In this document: positions 27,796-34,969 of the stretch, piece by piece
Position numbering within the stretch: the stretch's first letter is position 1
Layout: every line of letters begins with the position of its first letter
From: JAFECT01 sp035551675
GTDB lineage: Bacteria; Pseudomonadota; Alphaproteobacteria; Caulobacterales; Caulobacteraceae
Reading direction: 5' to 3'
Assembly: GCA_035551675.1 (NCBI GenBank)
Contig: DASZMV010000093.1
Coordinates: 14,899-78,898, forward strand
Length of the DNA stretch: 64,000 nucleotides
Position numbers and translations under genes: made by a program
The notes under the pieces: generated by a model
What the model saw: the letters and a program-made list of their open reading frames with translations, nothing else
Databases searched by the model: none
What the model was told of the DNA's origin: nothing

Positions 27796-28212
27796 TCAGC
27801 GCTTGCCGCGCCGCTCCACCGGCAGGCCGGCGGCGCGCCAGGCTTCGAGGCCGCCGTCCAGGACGAAGAACTCCATCGGCCCGATCGCGGCCCGAAGCGC
27901 CGCGCAGTGCCTGGCGATCAGTGCGCCGTCTTCATCGTAGAGAATGACGGCCCCCCGGCCGGGCGAATGCTCGAACAGGGCCTGCACCGGCACATTGACC
28001 GCGCCGCGCACATGGCCGGCGGCAAAGGCTTTCGGGTCGCGCAGGTCGAGAAGGCGCACGCCCTCGCGGATCAGGCGACCGACCTCGTCCGGTTCGACCT
28101 TCTCGGCGTCCGACGGCGTGCCGGGTCCGACGCCGCGCACCTCCAGCCGCGACTCGGTTTCGTCGCGCTCGACGGCGGCTGGCCGCTCGTCGCGCATTGG
28201 TCCGTTCTCCAT
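27796..28212 (-). CDS. Rhodanese-like domain protein lacking the catalytic cysteine
   Basis: A 138-residue single rhodanese domain: EVGRLIREGVRLLDLRDPKA and GHVRGAVNVPVQALFEH match CH2A/CH2B-like elements, and the end LDGGLEAWRAAGLPVERR is typical. The active-site loop reads ILYDEDGALIARH where active rhodaneses have CxxGxRS, so the sulfur-carrying Cys is replaced by Asp. It is probably a binding or regulatory domain rather than a sulfurtransferase. The ATG at 28212 has GGGGA upstream; the long upstream frame is not coding-like. It follows the LuxR gene by about 200 bp on the same strand. Confidence 0.8.
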   Translation of the reverse strand: MENGPMRDERPAAVERDETESRLEVRGVGPGTPSDAEKVEPDEVGRLIREGVRLLDLRDPKAFAAGHVRGAVNVPVQALFEHSPGRGAVILYDEDGALIARHCAALRAAIGPMEFFVLDGGLEAWRAAGLPVERRGKR

Positions 28213-28414
28213 GGCTTTTTCCCCGACAGCCAATGAGCCGTGACGTTTGAACGCACCCGACAAACTGGGGTTCCCAAAAAATCTCGAAAAAGATTGGCCC
28301 TGGGGGAAGCCTACAACCGAACCGGCGGCGGGTCGAGAATATTGAGCCCGTTCAACCAAATTATAACAATTATTTCCACGCGTTATGAATAACAGCCGGC
28401 TCGAACCGGCCGTC

Positions 28415-28996
28415 TCAATGCACCAGATAGCCCATCAACCGGGCGAACAGCTGTTCCTTGGAATGGACGCCGAGCTTCGCATAGGCCCGCTTCATGTGGG
28501 TGCGGGCGGTGAGCAGGGTCACGCCCAGATCGTCGGCGATATCGGAGGGAGTGCGGCCGCGAAACAACCTGCGCACCACCTGCTGTTCCGCCCCGGTCAG
28601 GCCGTAGGCCGCGGCCAGGTCGAGAAGCTGGGGCTCTGACCGCTCGCCGCGGAAGGAAGCGGCATAGCGCGGCTCGGGTCCTTCAAGCACGCGCAGGTGA
28701 AGCACCAGCCGGCGAGCCGGATCCGAATGGTCGAAGACATCGACCGCGCCGGTCGGAGACGCAGCCCGCTCCAGAAGTTGGGTCAGCTGGGCCTGGCGCA
28801 GGCGATTCGCGCCCTGCAGCTTGCCCTCGCGATCCACGAGCGGGCCGTCGCCGTCCAGGAGTGTGAAGGTTCCGCGCGTGCGCCACACGATTCGAAAGTT
28901 CGGCTCCAGCACCATTACCGCCTGACCTTGCAACTCAAGCCAGTCGGCCGCCCAGGACCGCTCAGTCTCGATTCTGCCTGTATTGTCCGTGGTCAA
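28415..28996 (-). CDS. LuxR-type (GerE HTH) transcriptional regulator, copy 1
   Basis: A 193-residue regulator. The C-terminal GerE-type HTH runs from about residue 130 (YGLTGAEQQVVRRLFRGRTP, SDIADDLGVTLLTARTHMKR, AYAKLGVHSKEQLFARLM). The N-terminal half has a PAS-like pattern (WLELQGQAVMVLEPNFRIVW) but no receiver Asp or autoinducer domain. It is divergent from the chaperone-usher operon across a 260-bp gap that holds several copies of the pilus motif. Its paralogue at 44230 shares the HTH almost exactly (KRAYAKLGVHSKEQLFAKLL). I infer that it controls the adhesion genes, perhaps also itself. Confidence 0.85.
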   Translation of the reverse strand: MTTDNTGRIETERSWAADWLELQGQAVMVLEPNFRIVWRTRGTFTLLDGDGPLVDREGKLQGANRLRQAQLTQLLERAASPTGAVDVFDHSDPARRLVLHLRVLEGPEPRYAASFRGERSEPQLLDLAAAYGLTGAEQQVVRRLFRGRTPSDIADDLGVTLLTARTHMKRAYAKLGVHSKEQLFARLMGYLVH

Positions 28997-29030
28997 TGGA
29001 ACGTCCCCGCCTTAAGAACTTAAAGTTTCA

Positions 29031-29187
29031 CCCCAAGACTAGGTATGTGTGCGTGTCCCCCACGCTACATCCGATATCTTGGTATGCAAAATGATAGTTA
29101 ATCTATCTAAACCAATCCCCTGGTAGATCAATGGTTTCCTGGGGATTAACCGATTTTGCAGCCTGACTATACCTAGGGATGGGGATG
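29031..29187. promoter_or_regulatory. Divergent promoter region with several operator-like motifs (luxR copy 1 / chaperone-usher operon)
   Basis: Within the gap 28997-29256 are CCCCAAGACTAGGTATG (29031-29047), CTTGGTAT (29078-29085) and ATACCTAGGGATGGGGATG (29169-29187). The first, read on the minus strand, and the last fit the same ATACCYA-N5-GGG pattern as the flp site. They are placed to serve both the leftward regulator and the rightward pilus operon. Confidence 0.6.
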
Positions 29188-29222
29188 TTGGCCACCGTAG
29201 CCGGGTGCGACAAGTAGGCTGC

Positions 29223-29237
29223 TTAACGACTTGTTAA
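29223..29237 (+). promoter_or_regulatory. CtrA-type box upstream of the chaperone-usher operon
   Basis: TTAACGACTTGTTAA is an exact TTAA-N7-TTAA, the established CtrA consensus core, and is flanked to give the palindrome CTTAAC-N5-GTTAAG. It ends 19 bases before the GTG of the first subunit gene, close enough to block or activate transcription. Binding is inferred from the match only. Confidence 0.5.
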
Positions 29238-29256
29238 GGCCCAACTGGGGGGATCG

Positions 29257-29889
29257 GTGGGCGTACTTCTCGCAAATCGCGCACGTCTGCTCGCCATCGC
29301 GCTCGCCGCGAGCGGCGCCGTTGCGCTCTCTGTCGCGACCCCGGCCGCCGCTCAGCCGTTCTCCGGCGGACCGGTGACGTCGCCGTCGTCGGTGACGCTC
29401 GGCATCCCGGTGACCGCGTCGGTCTCCGCGTCCTGCGCCTTCACCAGCGCGGCGCCGAACGGGACCTACGCGGTGCCGAACCTGATGGCGACCTGGACCA
29501 ACGACTTTCCGTTCGTGGTGGCCTGCACCGGACCGTTCCGGGTCGGCGTGGTGTCCGCCAACGGCGCCCTGCTGGCGCCCGGCGCCGGCGAGACCGGCTA
29601 CACCACCAGCGCGCCTTACAACGTCGCCCTCGACCTGAAGGGCGACACCCTCGACTCGGGATTCCAGACCTGCGCCGCCGCGGGCCTGACCGCGGCCGCC
29701 GCGTCGCCGTGCGCGACCTTCCGCGGCCCAGCCTCGACGACGGCGGGCCTGAAACTCGCCGGCGCCTCGACCACCGGCGCGCAATCGACCGTTCGAGTGT
29801 CGGCGCCCGCCTATGCGGGCTCCGCCATTCTCGTGGCCTCTACCGGCTACACCGACACACTTACCGTAACGCTTAGCCCATCAACCTAA
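29257..29889 (+). CDS. Spore coat U-type (archaic chaperone-usher) pilus subunit 1
   Basis: A 210-residue secreted protein: signal peptide ending TPAAAQPF, then a beta-rich domain with a Cys pair (SASCAFTS and FVVACTG) and the C-terminal strand TGYTDTLTVTLSPST, which is the mark of spore coat protein U (SCPU) domains in Csu-type pili. Such subunits are captured by a PapD-like chaperone and polymerised by donor-strand exchange. GTG start at 29257 with GGGGGG upstream. First gene of the operon; longer than its neighbours and lacking the usual early LGEL-like segment, so possibly a specialised subunit. Confidence 0.8.
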   Translation: MGVLLANRARLLAIALAASGAVALSVATPAAAQPFSGGPVTSPSSVTLGIPVTASVSASCAFTSAAPNGTYAVPNLMATWTNDFPFVVACTGPFRVGVVSANGALLAPGAGETGYTTSAPYNVALDLKGDTLDSGFQTCAAAGLTAAAASPCATFRGPASTTAGLKLAGASTTGAQSTVRVSAPAYAGSAILVASTGYTDTLTVTLSPST

Positions 29890-29909
29890 TACCCGGGGGG
29901 ATTCCGGTT

Positions 29910-30536
29910 ATGAGATCCAAGTCACTACTGTTCGCCAGCATCGCGATCGCAGGCTCCGGCCTGTTGTTCGCGAGCGCCGCGGCGGCCCAAACCACGGGGA
30001 CGATTACTGTCACCGGCACGGTCGGGGCGAGCTGCACCGTCACCGGAACCTCCGGCGCCACGACCTTCGCCGACACGATCAGCCTGGGCGAACTCGACAG
30101 CGTGACCCCTACGACGGGTCCGGTCGGCACGCTGAGCACCACCTTGTCGAACTCGACACAGGGAAGCCCATTCACTGCCGCCTCGAAGAGTTATCAGGTC
30201 ACCTGCAACAGCGGTAACCCGACGCTCGACGTGAAGGCGACGCGGCTGTCGCTGCCGGGGGCGACCCTGGAAGCCGGCTATTCGGGCAACATCGACTATT
30301 CGACCGACGTGATCGCCGCCAAGGCTGGCGGCGGCACGACCACGGCGACCTACACAACGGCCGCGACCTTGCCGAGCGACACCATCAAGGTGGTGGGCGA
30401 CCGACTGGCCAACGCGCCGGGCAACCTCGTGGTGCACCTCTATGGGTTCGCCGCTGAAAACGGCGCGTCCAGCCTCCTCGACTCGGGAAGCACCTGGGCG
30501 TCGACCATCACCATCAAGATCTCGCCCACCTCCTAA
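29910..30536 (+). CDS. Spore coat U-type pilus subunit 2
   Basis: A 208-residue subunit with signal peptide (SGLLFASAAAAQ). The mature N-terminus TTGTITVTGTVGASCTVTGT serves as a candidate donor strand, with paired Cys in GASCTV and YQVTCNSG. It ends with TWASTITIKISPTS. The pattern LGELDSVTPTTGPVGTLSTT matches subunit 3 (LGELASDGTNGPEGTLRTN), so the two form a closely related pair and are the best candidates for the main shaft protein. It begins 20 bp after subunit 1. Confidence 0.82.
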   Translation: MRSKSLLFASIAIAGSGLLFASAAAAQTTGTITVTGTVGASCTVTGTSGATTFADTISLGELDSVTPTTGPVGTLSTTLSNSTQGSPFTAASKSYQVTCNSGNPTLDVKATRLSLPGATLEAGYSGNIDYSTDVIAAKAGGGTTTATYTTAATLPSDTIKVVGDRLANAPGNLVVHLYGFAAENGASSLLDSGSTWASTITIKISPTS

Positions 30537-30588
30537 GACTCGCACCCAACGCGGCGCGAGCCGCACGGCATAACTAAGGATTACCTGT

Positions 30589-31185
30589 ATGAAACGCGCT
30601 CTTCTCATCGCTTCCACCGTCGCCGCCCTCGCTTTCGCGGGCGCCGCCTCGGCCCAGTCGGTCACCGGCACCGTCAACGTCACCGGCTCGGTCGCCGCGA
30701 AATGCTTCGTCGTCGGCGGCGGCGATCCGTCGAGCTTCTCGGGCACGATCGCGCTCGGCGAACTCGCCAGCGACGGCACCAACGGCCCCGAAGGCACGCT
30801 ACGCACCAACCTGCCGACCGCGGCGGAAACCGTCGGCTATGAAGCCACCGCCCAGGTGAACTGCACGAGCTCGAACGTCGCGGTCTCGCTTCTGGCCACC
30901 AAGCTCGACGCCGGCCTCGGCGTCCCGGCCGGAAGCTATACCAGCACGGTCAACTACACCGCCGGCCTGAACCTGCTGCTCGACTCCACGGGGACCGGCG
31001 CCTTCACCTACAACACGCTGACCGCCAGCGGCGCGACCACCGGCACGACCGGCGCTCCGCTGCAGAACGCCGCGAACAACGTGACCGTGTCGGTGTGGAA
31101 CTTCGGCTCCCAGGGCGGCCCGCTGCTGCGCGCGGCGACGACCTACGCCAGCACCGTCACGGTCAACATCAGCCCGGCCACCTGA
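30589..31185 (+). CDS. Spore coat U-type pilus subunit 3
   Basis: A 198-residue subunit: signal peptide ALAFAGAASAQS, donor-strand-like SVTGTVNVTGSVAAKCFVVG, Cys pair (AKCFVV, QVNCTSS) and C-terminal YASTVTVNISPAT. The closest paralogue is subunit 2. It has its own ribosome-binding site (AAGGATTACCTGT before ATG). A strong hairpin follows immediately downstream (31202-31230), which would favour expression of subunits 1-3 over the rest of the operon. Confidence 0.83.
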   Translation: MKRALLIASTVAALAFAGAASAQSVTGTVNVTGSVAAKCFVVGGGDPSSFSGTIALGELASDGTNGPEGTLRTNLPTAAETVGYEATAQVNCTSSNVAVSLLATKLDAGLGVPAGSYTSTVNYTAGLNLLLDSTGTGAFTYNTLTASGATTGTTGAPLQNAANNVTVSVWNFGSQGGPLLRAATTYASTVTVNISPAT

Positions 31186-31201
31186 TCTCTCTAGTGTGAA
31201 G

Positions 31202-31236
31202 ACGGAGCGGAGGCCCGGCCTCCGCTCCGTCCCTTT
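31202..31236 (+). terminator. Intra-operon hairpin between pilus subunits 3 and 4 (partial terminator or attenuator)
   Basis: ACGGAGCGGAGGCC and GGCCTCCGCTCCGT are perfect complements (31202-31215 and 31217-31230) and are followed by CCCTTTC. The stem is very stable but the U-tract is weak, so it may act as a partial terminator or as a 3'-end that stabilises upstream mRNA. Confidence 0.6.
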
Positions 31237-31254
31237 CAACGACGAGATGGAACG

Positions 31255-31812
31255 ATGAAGCGCAACATTCTCCTCACCGCTGGCGTCCTCGCCCTTGGCC
31301 TGTTCTCGGCGGAGGCCGCCGTGGCCCAGTCGAGCAACACGTCGACGGGCTCGGTGACCGTCAACGGTTTTGTCGCGTTGCGCTGCTCGTTCACCAGCGA
31401 GAACGTGGTGCTGAACATCGGCGAGATGGCGATCCAGTCCGGATCGTCTTCAACGCTCGGCGCCTACGACCACACCAAGCTCGACGGCCTGTCCACCCAG
31501 CTGGACGGCCTCTGCAACGGCGCGGGATCCACCATGACGGTGCAGGCCTTCCCGATGCTGAACACCGCCTTCACCAGCGCGCCGCCGTCGGGTTTCGACA
31601 ACCGCGTCGACTACACCGCGACCGCGACGGAAAATAGCGTCTCCGCGACCGCCACCTCCACGAGCGCCACCCCGGGCGCGCCCGTGACGGTCGGCGACTT
31701 CAGCAACGCGATCACGGTCAACTTCTCGAATTCCGCGACGCCCGGCGGCGGCAAGATGGTCGCCGGCCCGTACACCGGGTCCGTCAACGTCACCCTGACG
31801 CCGTCGACCTGA
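31255..31812 (+). CDS. Spore coat U-type pilus subunit 4
   Basis: A 185-residue subunit: signal peptide GLFSAEAAVAQS, donor-strand-like TSTGSVTVNGFVALRCSFTS, Cys at ALRCSF and GLCNGAG, and C-terminal YTGSVNVTLTPST. The middle contains APPSGFDNRVDYTATATENS, a pattern also seen in subunits 5 and 6. Those three thus form a second subfamily that may build a distinct part of the fibre. The ATG is preceded by a weak GACGAGATGGAACG leader. Confidence 0.8.
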   Translation: MKRNILLTAGVLALGLFSAEAAVAQSSNTSTGSVTVNGFVALRCSFTSENVVLNIGEMAIQSGSSSTLGAYDHTKLDGLSTQLDGLCNGAGSTMTVQAFPMLNTAFTSAPPSGFDNRVDYTATATENSVSATATSTSATPGAPVTVGDFSNAITVNFSNSATPGGGKMVAGPYTGSVNVTLTPST

Positions 31813-31823
31813 GGAAAGCACGC

Positions 31824-32405
31824 ATGCGTCACAGCCTTTCCATCGCAGCGCTGACCCTGAGCCTGGCCTTCGCGGCCACGCAGGCCGTGGCGTCGGTCTC
31901 CCCGGTCACGACGACGCAGTCGGTGACCGTGAACGGCAGCGTCGCAGAAGTCTGCGTCCTGGGCTCGCCCAATCCGCCGTCGATCGACCTCGGTCAGATG
32001 GCCGCGACCTCGGGCGAGCGCGTCGGCAAGCTCGGGACCATTTCAGATCATTCGGTCAACCTGCCCGACGCCTTCTGCAATTATCCGGGCACGCAGATTT
32101 CGGTGGCGGCCACCGCGCTCGTCGAACAGGACGAGAGCACTACGCCGTCGGGCTTCTCCAAGGCCGTGAACTTCACCGCCAACGTCTCGGGCTGGACCAG
32201 CTCGGCGGCGAGCGTGACCACCGCCGCGGCGGCCGATGGCTCCAACGCGACCAGCCACAGCGCAGGCGCGGAAGAGAATGCGCCGCAAACCGCGAACCTG
32301 ACGCTCACCCTCACCAATTTCACGGCCCCGGGCGACGGCGTTCTCGTCGCAGGGAGCTACAACGGCCTCGTGACCATCACGCTGGGCCCGGACGGCGGGA
32401 ACTGA
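31824..32405 (+). CDS. Spore coat U-type pilus subunit 5
   Basis: A 193-residue subunit. Signal peptide FAATQAVASVS, then TTTQSVTVNGSVAEVCVLGS with an early Cys, a second Cys in PDAFCNYPG, the shared PSGFSKAVNFTANVSGWTSS segment and a terminal YNGLVTITLGPDGGN strand. The terminal region is a slightly altered SCPU C-strand. It begins 11 bp after subunit 4 and belongs to the same subfamily as subunits 4 and 6. Confidence 0.8.
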   Translation: MRHSLSIAALTLSLAFAATQAVASVSPVTTTQSVTVNGSVAEVCVLGSPNPPSIDLGQMAATSGERVGKLGTISDHSVNLPDAFCNYPGTQISVAATALVEQDESTTPSGFSKAVNFTANVSGWTSSAASVTTAAAADGSNATSHSAGAEENAPQTANLTLTLTNFTAPGDGVLVAGSYNGLVTITLGPDGGN

Positions 32406-32412
32406 CCAGGTC

Positions 32413-32982
32413 ATGACCAAGCACCGCTTCCTCATCGCAGCCACCCTCGCCGCCGCGGTCTCGGCCGCCGCCGGCGCGGCGTCCGCCGCGTCCAACATCG
32501 CCGGGCCCGTGGGCGTGCCGGTGACCGGACACGCGGTCACCTTCTGCACCACCGGCTCGCTCACCAACGGCACCACGGTGTTCGACCTCGGCGTGCTGAC
32601 CGACACGACCACGGGCGAGCTGAAGAACAATATCGCGCCGGTTTCCAAGACCCTGAACGGCGCCATCTGCAACACGGCCTCGACCATCAACGTCGCCGCC
32701 CAGCCAATGACGGCCCAGTCGTTCACCATCGCGCCGCCGTCGGGCTTCTCGCGCTCGGTCGACTACACCGCGACCGCCTCGGGCTGGACCACGACGCCAG
32801 CCGTCTACGAAACCAGCCAGACGACGAACGGAGGGGCGACCCAGTCGCGCAACTCGGCGTTCTCCGGCCCGATCACCGTGACCCTTTCGGGTTTCTCCAC
32901 CACCGGGGGCTCGACCCTGCGGCTGGTGTCGGACCCGAACTATCTGGGCGCGATCGTCGTCACGCTCGCGGCGGGGAACTGA
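32413..32982 (+). CDS. Spore coat U-type pilus subunit 6
   Basis: A 189-residue subunit. Signal peptide GAASAASN, Cys in VTFCTTGS and AICNTAS, the subfamily segment PPSGFSRSVDYTATASGWTT and a final strand YLGAIVVTLAAGN. It starts 7 bp after subunit 5 and ends 3 bp before subunit 7, indicating tight co-translation. The N-terminal donor strand is shorter than in subunits 2 and 3, which may mean a different place in the fibre. Confidence 0.78.
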   Translation: MTKHRFLIAATLAAAVSAAAGAASAASNIAGPVGVPVTGHAVTFCTTGSLTNGTTVFDLGVLTDTTTGELKNNIAPVSKTLNGAICNTASTINVAAQPMTAQSFTIAPPSGFSRSVDYTATASGWTTTPAVYETSQTTNGGATQSRNSAFSGPITVTLSGFSTTGGSTLRLVSDPNYLGAIVVTLAAGN

Positions 32983-32985
32983 GCC

Positions 32986-33582
32986 ATGGTCATGAAGCCG
33001 CTCGCTCTTGCCGCCATCGCCGCCGCCGCCCTCGCCGCGGCCACCGGCGCGCAGGCCCAATCGCCGACCAGCACCGCGAACTTCACCGTCACCGGTTCGG
33101 CGCCCAAGATCTGCGCCATCTCGGGGCCGACGCTGACCAATACCAACCTGGTCAACATCGACAGCCTCGACGGCACCACGCTGAAGATCAGCCAGCTCAC
33201 CGACTCCACCTCGCTCTCGACGCTTCCCGCGTCGGCCGAGGTCAGCTTCGATGCGGTGTGCACCTACGCGCACACCATCACCATCCAATCGCTGAACAAT
33301 GGCCTGTGGCGCGACGGCTCGACCCAGGCGCCGCAGAACGGCTTCGCCGACGCGGTGCCGTGGACCGGCCGCCTGCAATGGGGGTCGCTCAACCGCACCT
33401 TCACCTTCGGCGCGCAGAACCGTCAGATTCAGAGCTACCCCTTCGCCGTGGCCAGTCCCAATGCGGGCCAGCTGCTTCTCGACATCTCGATCCAGGCCGG
33501 TTCGACCAACGCGGTGGCCAACGGGCCGCTGCTCGCGGGGAACTACCAGGACACCATCTATGTGACGCTGGAGCCGCAATGA
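32986..33582 (+). CDS. Spore coat U-type pilus subunit 7
   Basis: A 198-residue subunit: signal peptide ATGAQAQS, donor-strand-like TSTANFTVTGSAPKICAISG, Cys at KICAIS and DAVCTYAH, and terminal YQDTIYVTLEPQ. The middle segment TITIQSLNNGLWRDGSTQAP matches subunit 8 (LTLTTTNGGLTLEGGAPSAP), so these two form a third subfamily. The stop overlaps the start of subunit 8 (ATGA). Confidence 0.78.
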   Translation: MVMKPLALAAIAAAALAAATGAQAQSPTSTANFTVTGSAPKICAISGPTLTNTNLVNIDSLDGTTLKISQLTDSTSLSTLPASAEVSFDAVCTYAHTITIQSLNNGLWRDGSTQAPQNGFADAVPWTGRLQWGSLNRTFTFGAQNRQIQSYPFAVASPNAGQLLLDISIQAGSTNAVANGPLLAGNYQDTIYVTLEPQ

Positions 33583-34163
33583 AAACGCCAGCGACCCTGA
33601 CCGGTCTGTTCGTCGCGACTGCGATCTCGCTCGCCTCGACGGCCGCCTTCGCCCAGCAATCGCCCAACACGCCGGTGCAGTCGCGTCTCGACCTGTTCGG
33701 CGTCGCGCCGGCGGCGTGCGTGCTGAACGGGCCGTCGAGCTCGAACAGCGTGAACGCCACGGTCAACGACGCGGGTTCACGCACCACTCAGGTGACGATC
33801 ACCAACTTGGTGGACACCAACAGCTTGGCGGCGCAGGCGGCGACGGTGAACCTCGCGTTCCCGCTGATCTGCAACGGTCCGCACAAGCTGACCCTGACCA
33901 CGACCAACGGCGGTCTCACCCTCGAGGGCGGGGCGCCCAGCGCACCAGGCTTCACCGACCATGTCGACTATGTGATGCAGGCCGCCTGGGCCGGTCAGAC
34001 CAGCCAGGTCTCGACTGGGTCAGCGCGCAGTCTGCAAATCAGCGCCGGCGATGGCGCGGCGGGTGTCGTTTCGCTCAGCATTCAGATCCCCGGCGGCGGC
34101 AATCGCCTGATCGCCGGCTCTTACTCGGACACTCTGACGCTGGACGTTCAACCGGCGACTTGA
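33579..34163 (+). CDS. Spore coat U-type pilus subunit 8
   Basis: A 194-residue subunit: signal peptide STAAFAQQ, early Cys APAACVLNG, second Cys PLICNGPH, and C-terminal YSDTLTLDVQPAT. The ATG at 33579 overlaps the preceding stop. Its position just before the chaperone and usher resembles minor subunits that sit near the tip or base in archaic pili; the exact place cannot be read from the sequence. Confidence 0.78.
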   Translation: MKTPATLTGLFVATAISLASTAAFAQQSPNTPVQSRLDLFGVAPAACVLNGPSSSNSVNATVNDAGSRTTQVTITNLVDTNSLAAQAATVNLAFPLICNGPHKLTLTTTNGGLTLEGGAPSAPGFTDHVDYVMQAAWAGQTSQVSTGSARSLQISAGDGAAGVVSLSIQIPGGGNRLIAGSYSDTLTLDVQPAT

Positions 34164-34204
34164 TCATCGGCCGTGGGAGTATGCGGCTGCTAGGGAGATT
34201 ACGG

Positions 34205-34969
34205 ATGTTGCATTGGCGCAGTCTCGCGCTGGCCGGCGCCTTGGCCCTTGGCTTGTTTACCATGGCGCCGGACCCGGCTCTCGCCATCACGGTCCAGCCC
34301 GTGGTGATCGACCTGTCGCCGACCGGCCGCGACATGAGTCAGGTCATCACGGTCGAGAATACCTTCGCCACGCCGCTGACCGTCGAACTCAAGATCGAAG
34401 AACTGAGCTTCGATGAGAACGGCGCCCACGGCACGGGCAAGGATCCGGGCGATCTCCTGATCTTCCCGCCGCAGGCCATCATCCAGCCGGGCGACACCCA
34501 GTCGTTCCGCGTTCAGTGGGTGGGCGATCCGGACCTCAAGGCGTCCAAGCACTACTATGTCACAGTCGCCCAGCTGCCGGTGCAGCTGCCCGCCGGCCAG
34601 TCCGCCATCCAGATCCTCTACAACTTCCAGGTCCTGGTCAGCGTGAAACCGACCGGCGGCAAGCCCGACATCAAGGTCGCCAGCGCAGAAGTCGGCAAGG
34701 ACGCCAAGGGCAATCCCGTGCCGGTTCTGCTGATCGAGAACGACTCGGCCACGCACGGTTATCTTTCGCAGGGCACCCTGCGGATCGTCGAGAAAGACTC
34801 CAGCGGAAAACAAGTCTTCCAAAAGACGATGCTGGGACCGGAAATCCAACAAACGATCGGCTTTGGGCTGATCGCTTCGGGACAGAAGCGCCGCGTCGCG
34901 GTGCCGATCGTCCTTCCTACAGACGGGGGCCATGTTGAAGCGCAGTTCACGCCAGACTCGCGCCGCTGA
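34205..34969 (+). CDS. Periplasmic PapD/FimC-type pilus chaperone
   Basis: A 254-residue chaperone. Signal peptide ends DPALAITV; the first Ig-like domain has VQPVVIDLSPTGRDMSQVIT and PGDTQSFRVQWVGDP, and the second starts about residue 135. It binds each subunit in the periplasm and hands it to the usher. The ATG at 34205 was preferred to the one at 34181 because GGGAG lies 7 bases upstream of it, whereas it touches the earlier ATG. The 3' end overlaps the usher gene by 38 bp. The F1-G1 loop is of the short archaic or FGS type. Confidence 0.88.
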   Translation: MLHWRSLALAGALALGLFTMAPDPALAITVQPVVIDLSPTGRDMSQVITVENTFATPLTVELKIEELSFDENGAHGTGKDPGDLLIFPPQAIIQPGDTQSFRVQWVGDPDLKASKHYYVTVAQLPVQLPAGQSAIQILYNFQVLVSVKPTGGKPDIKVASAEVGKDAKGNPVPVLLIENDSATHGYLSQGTLRIVEKDSSGKQVFQKTMLGPEIQQTIGFGLIASGQKRRVAVPIVLPTDGGHVEAQFTPDSRR

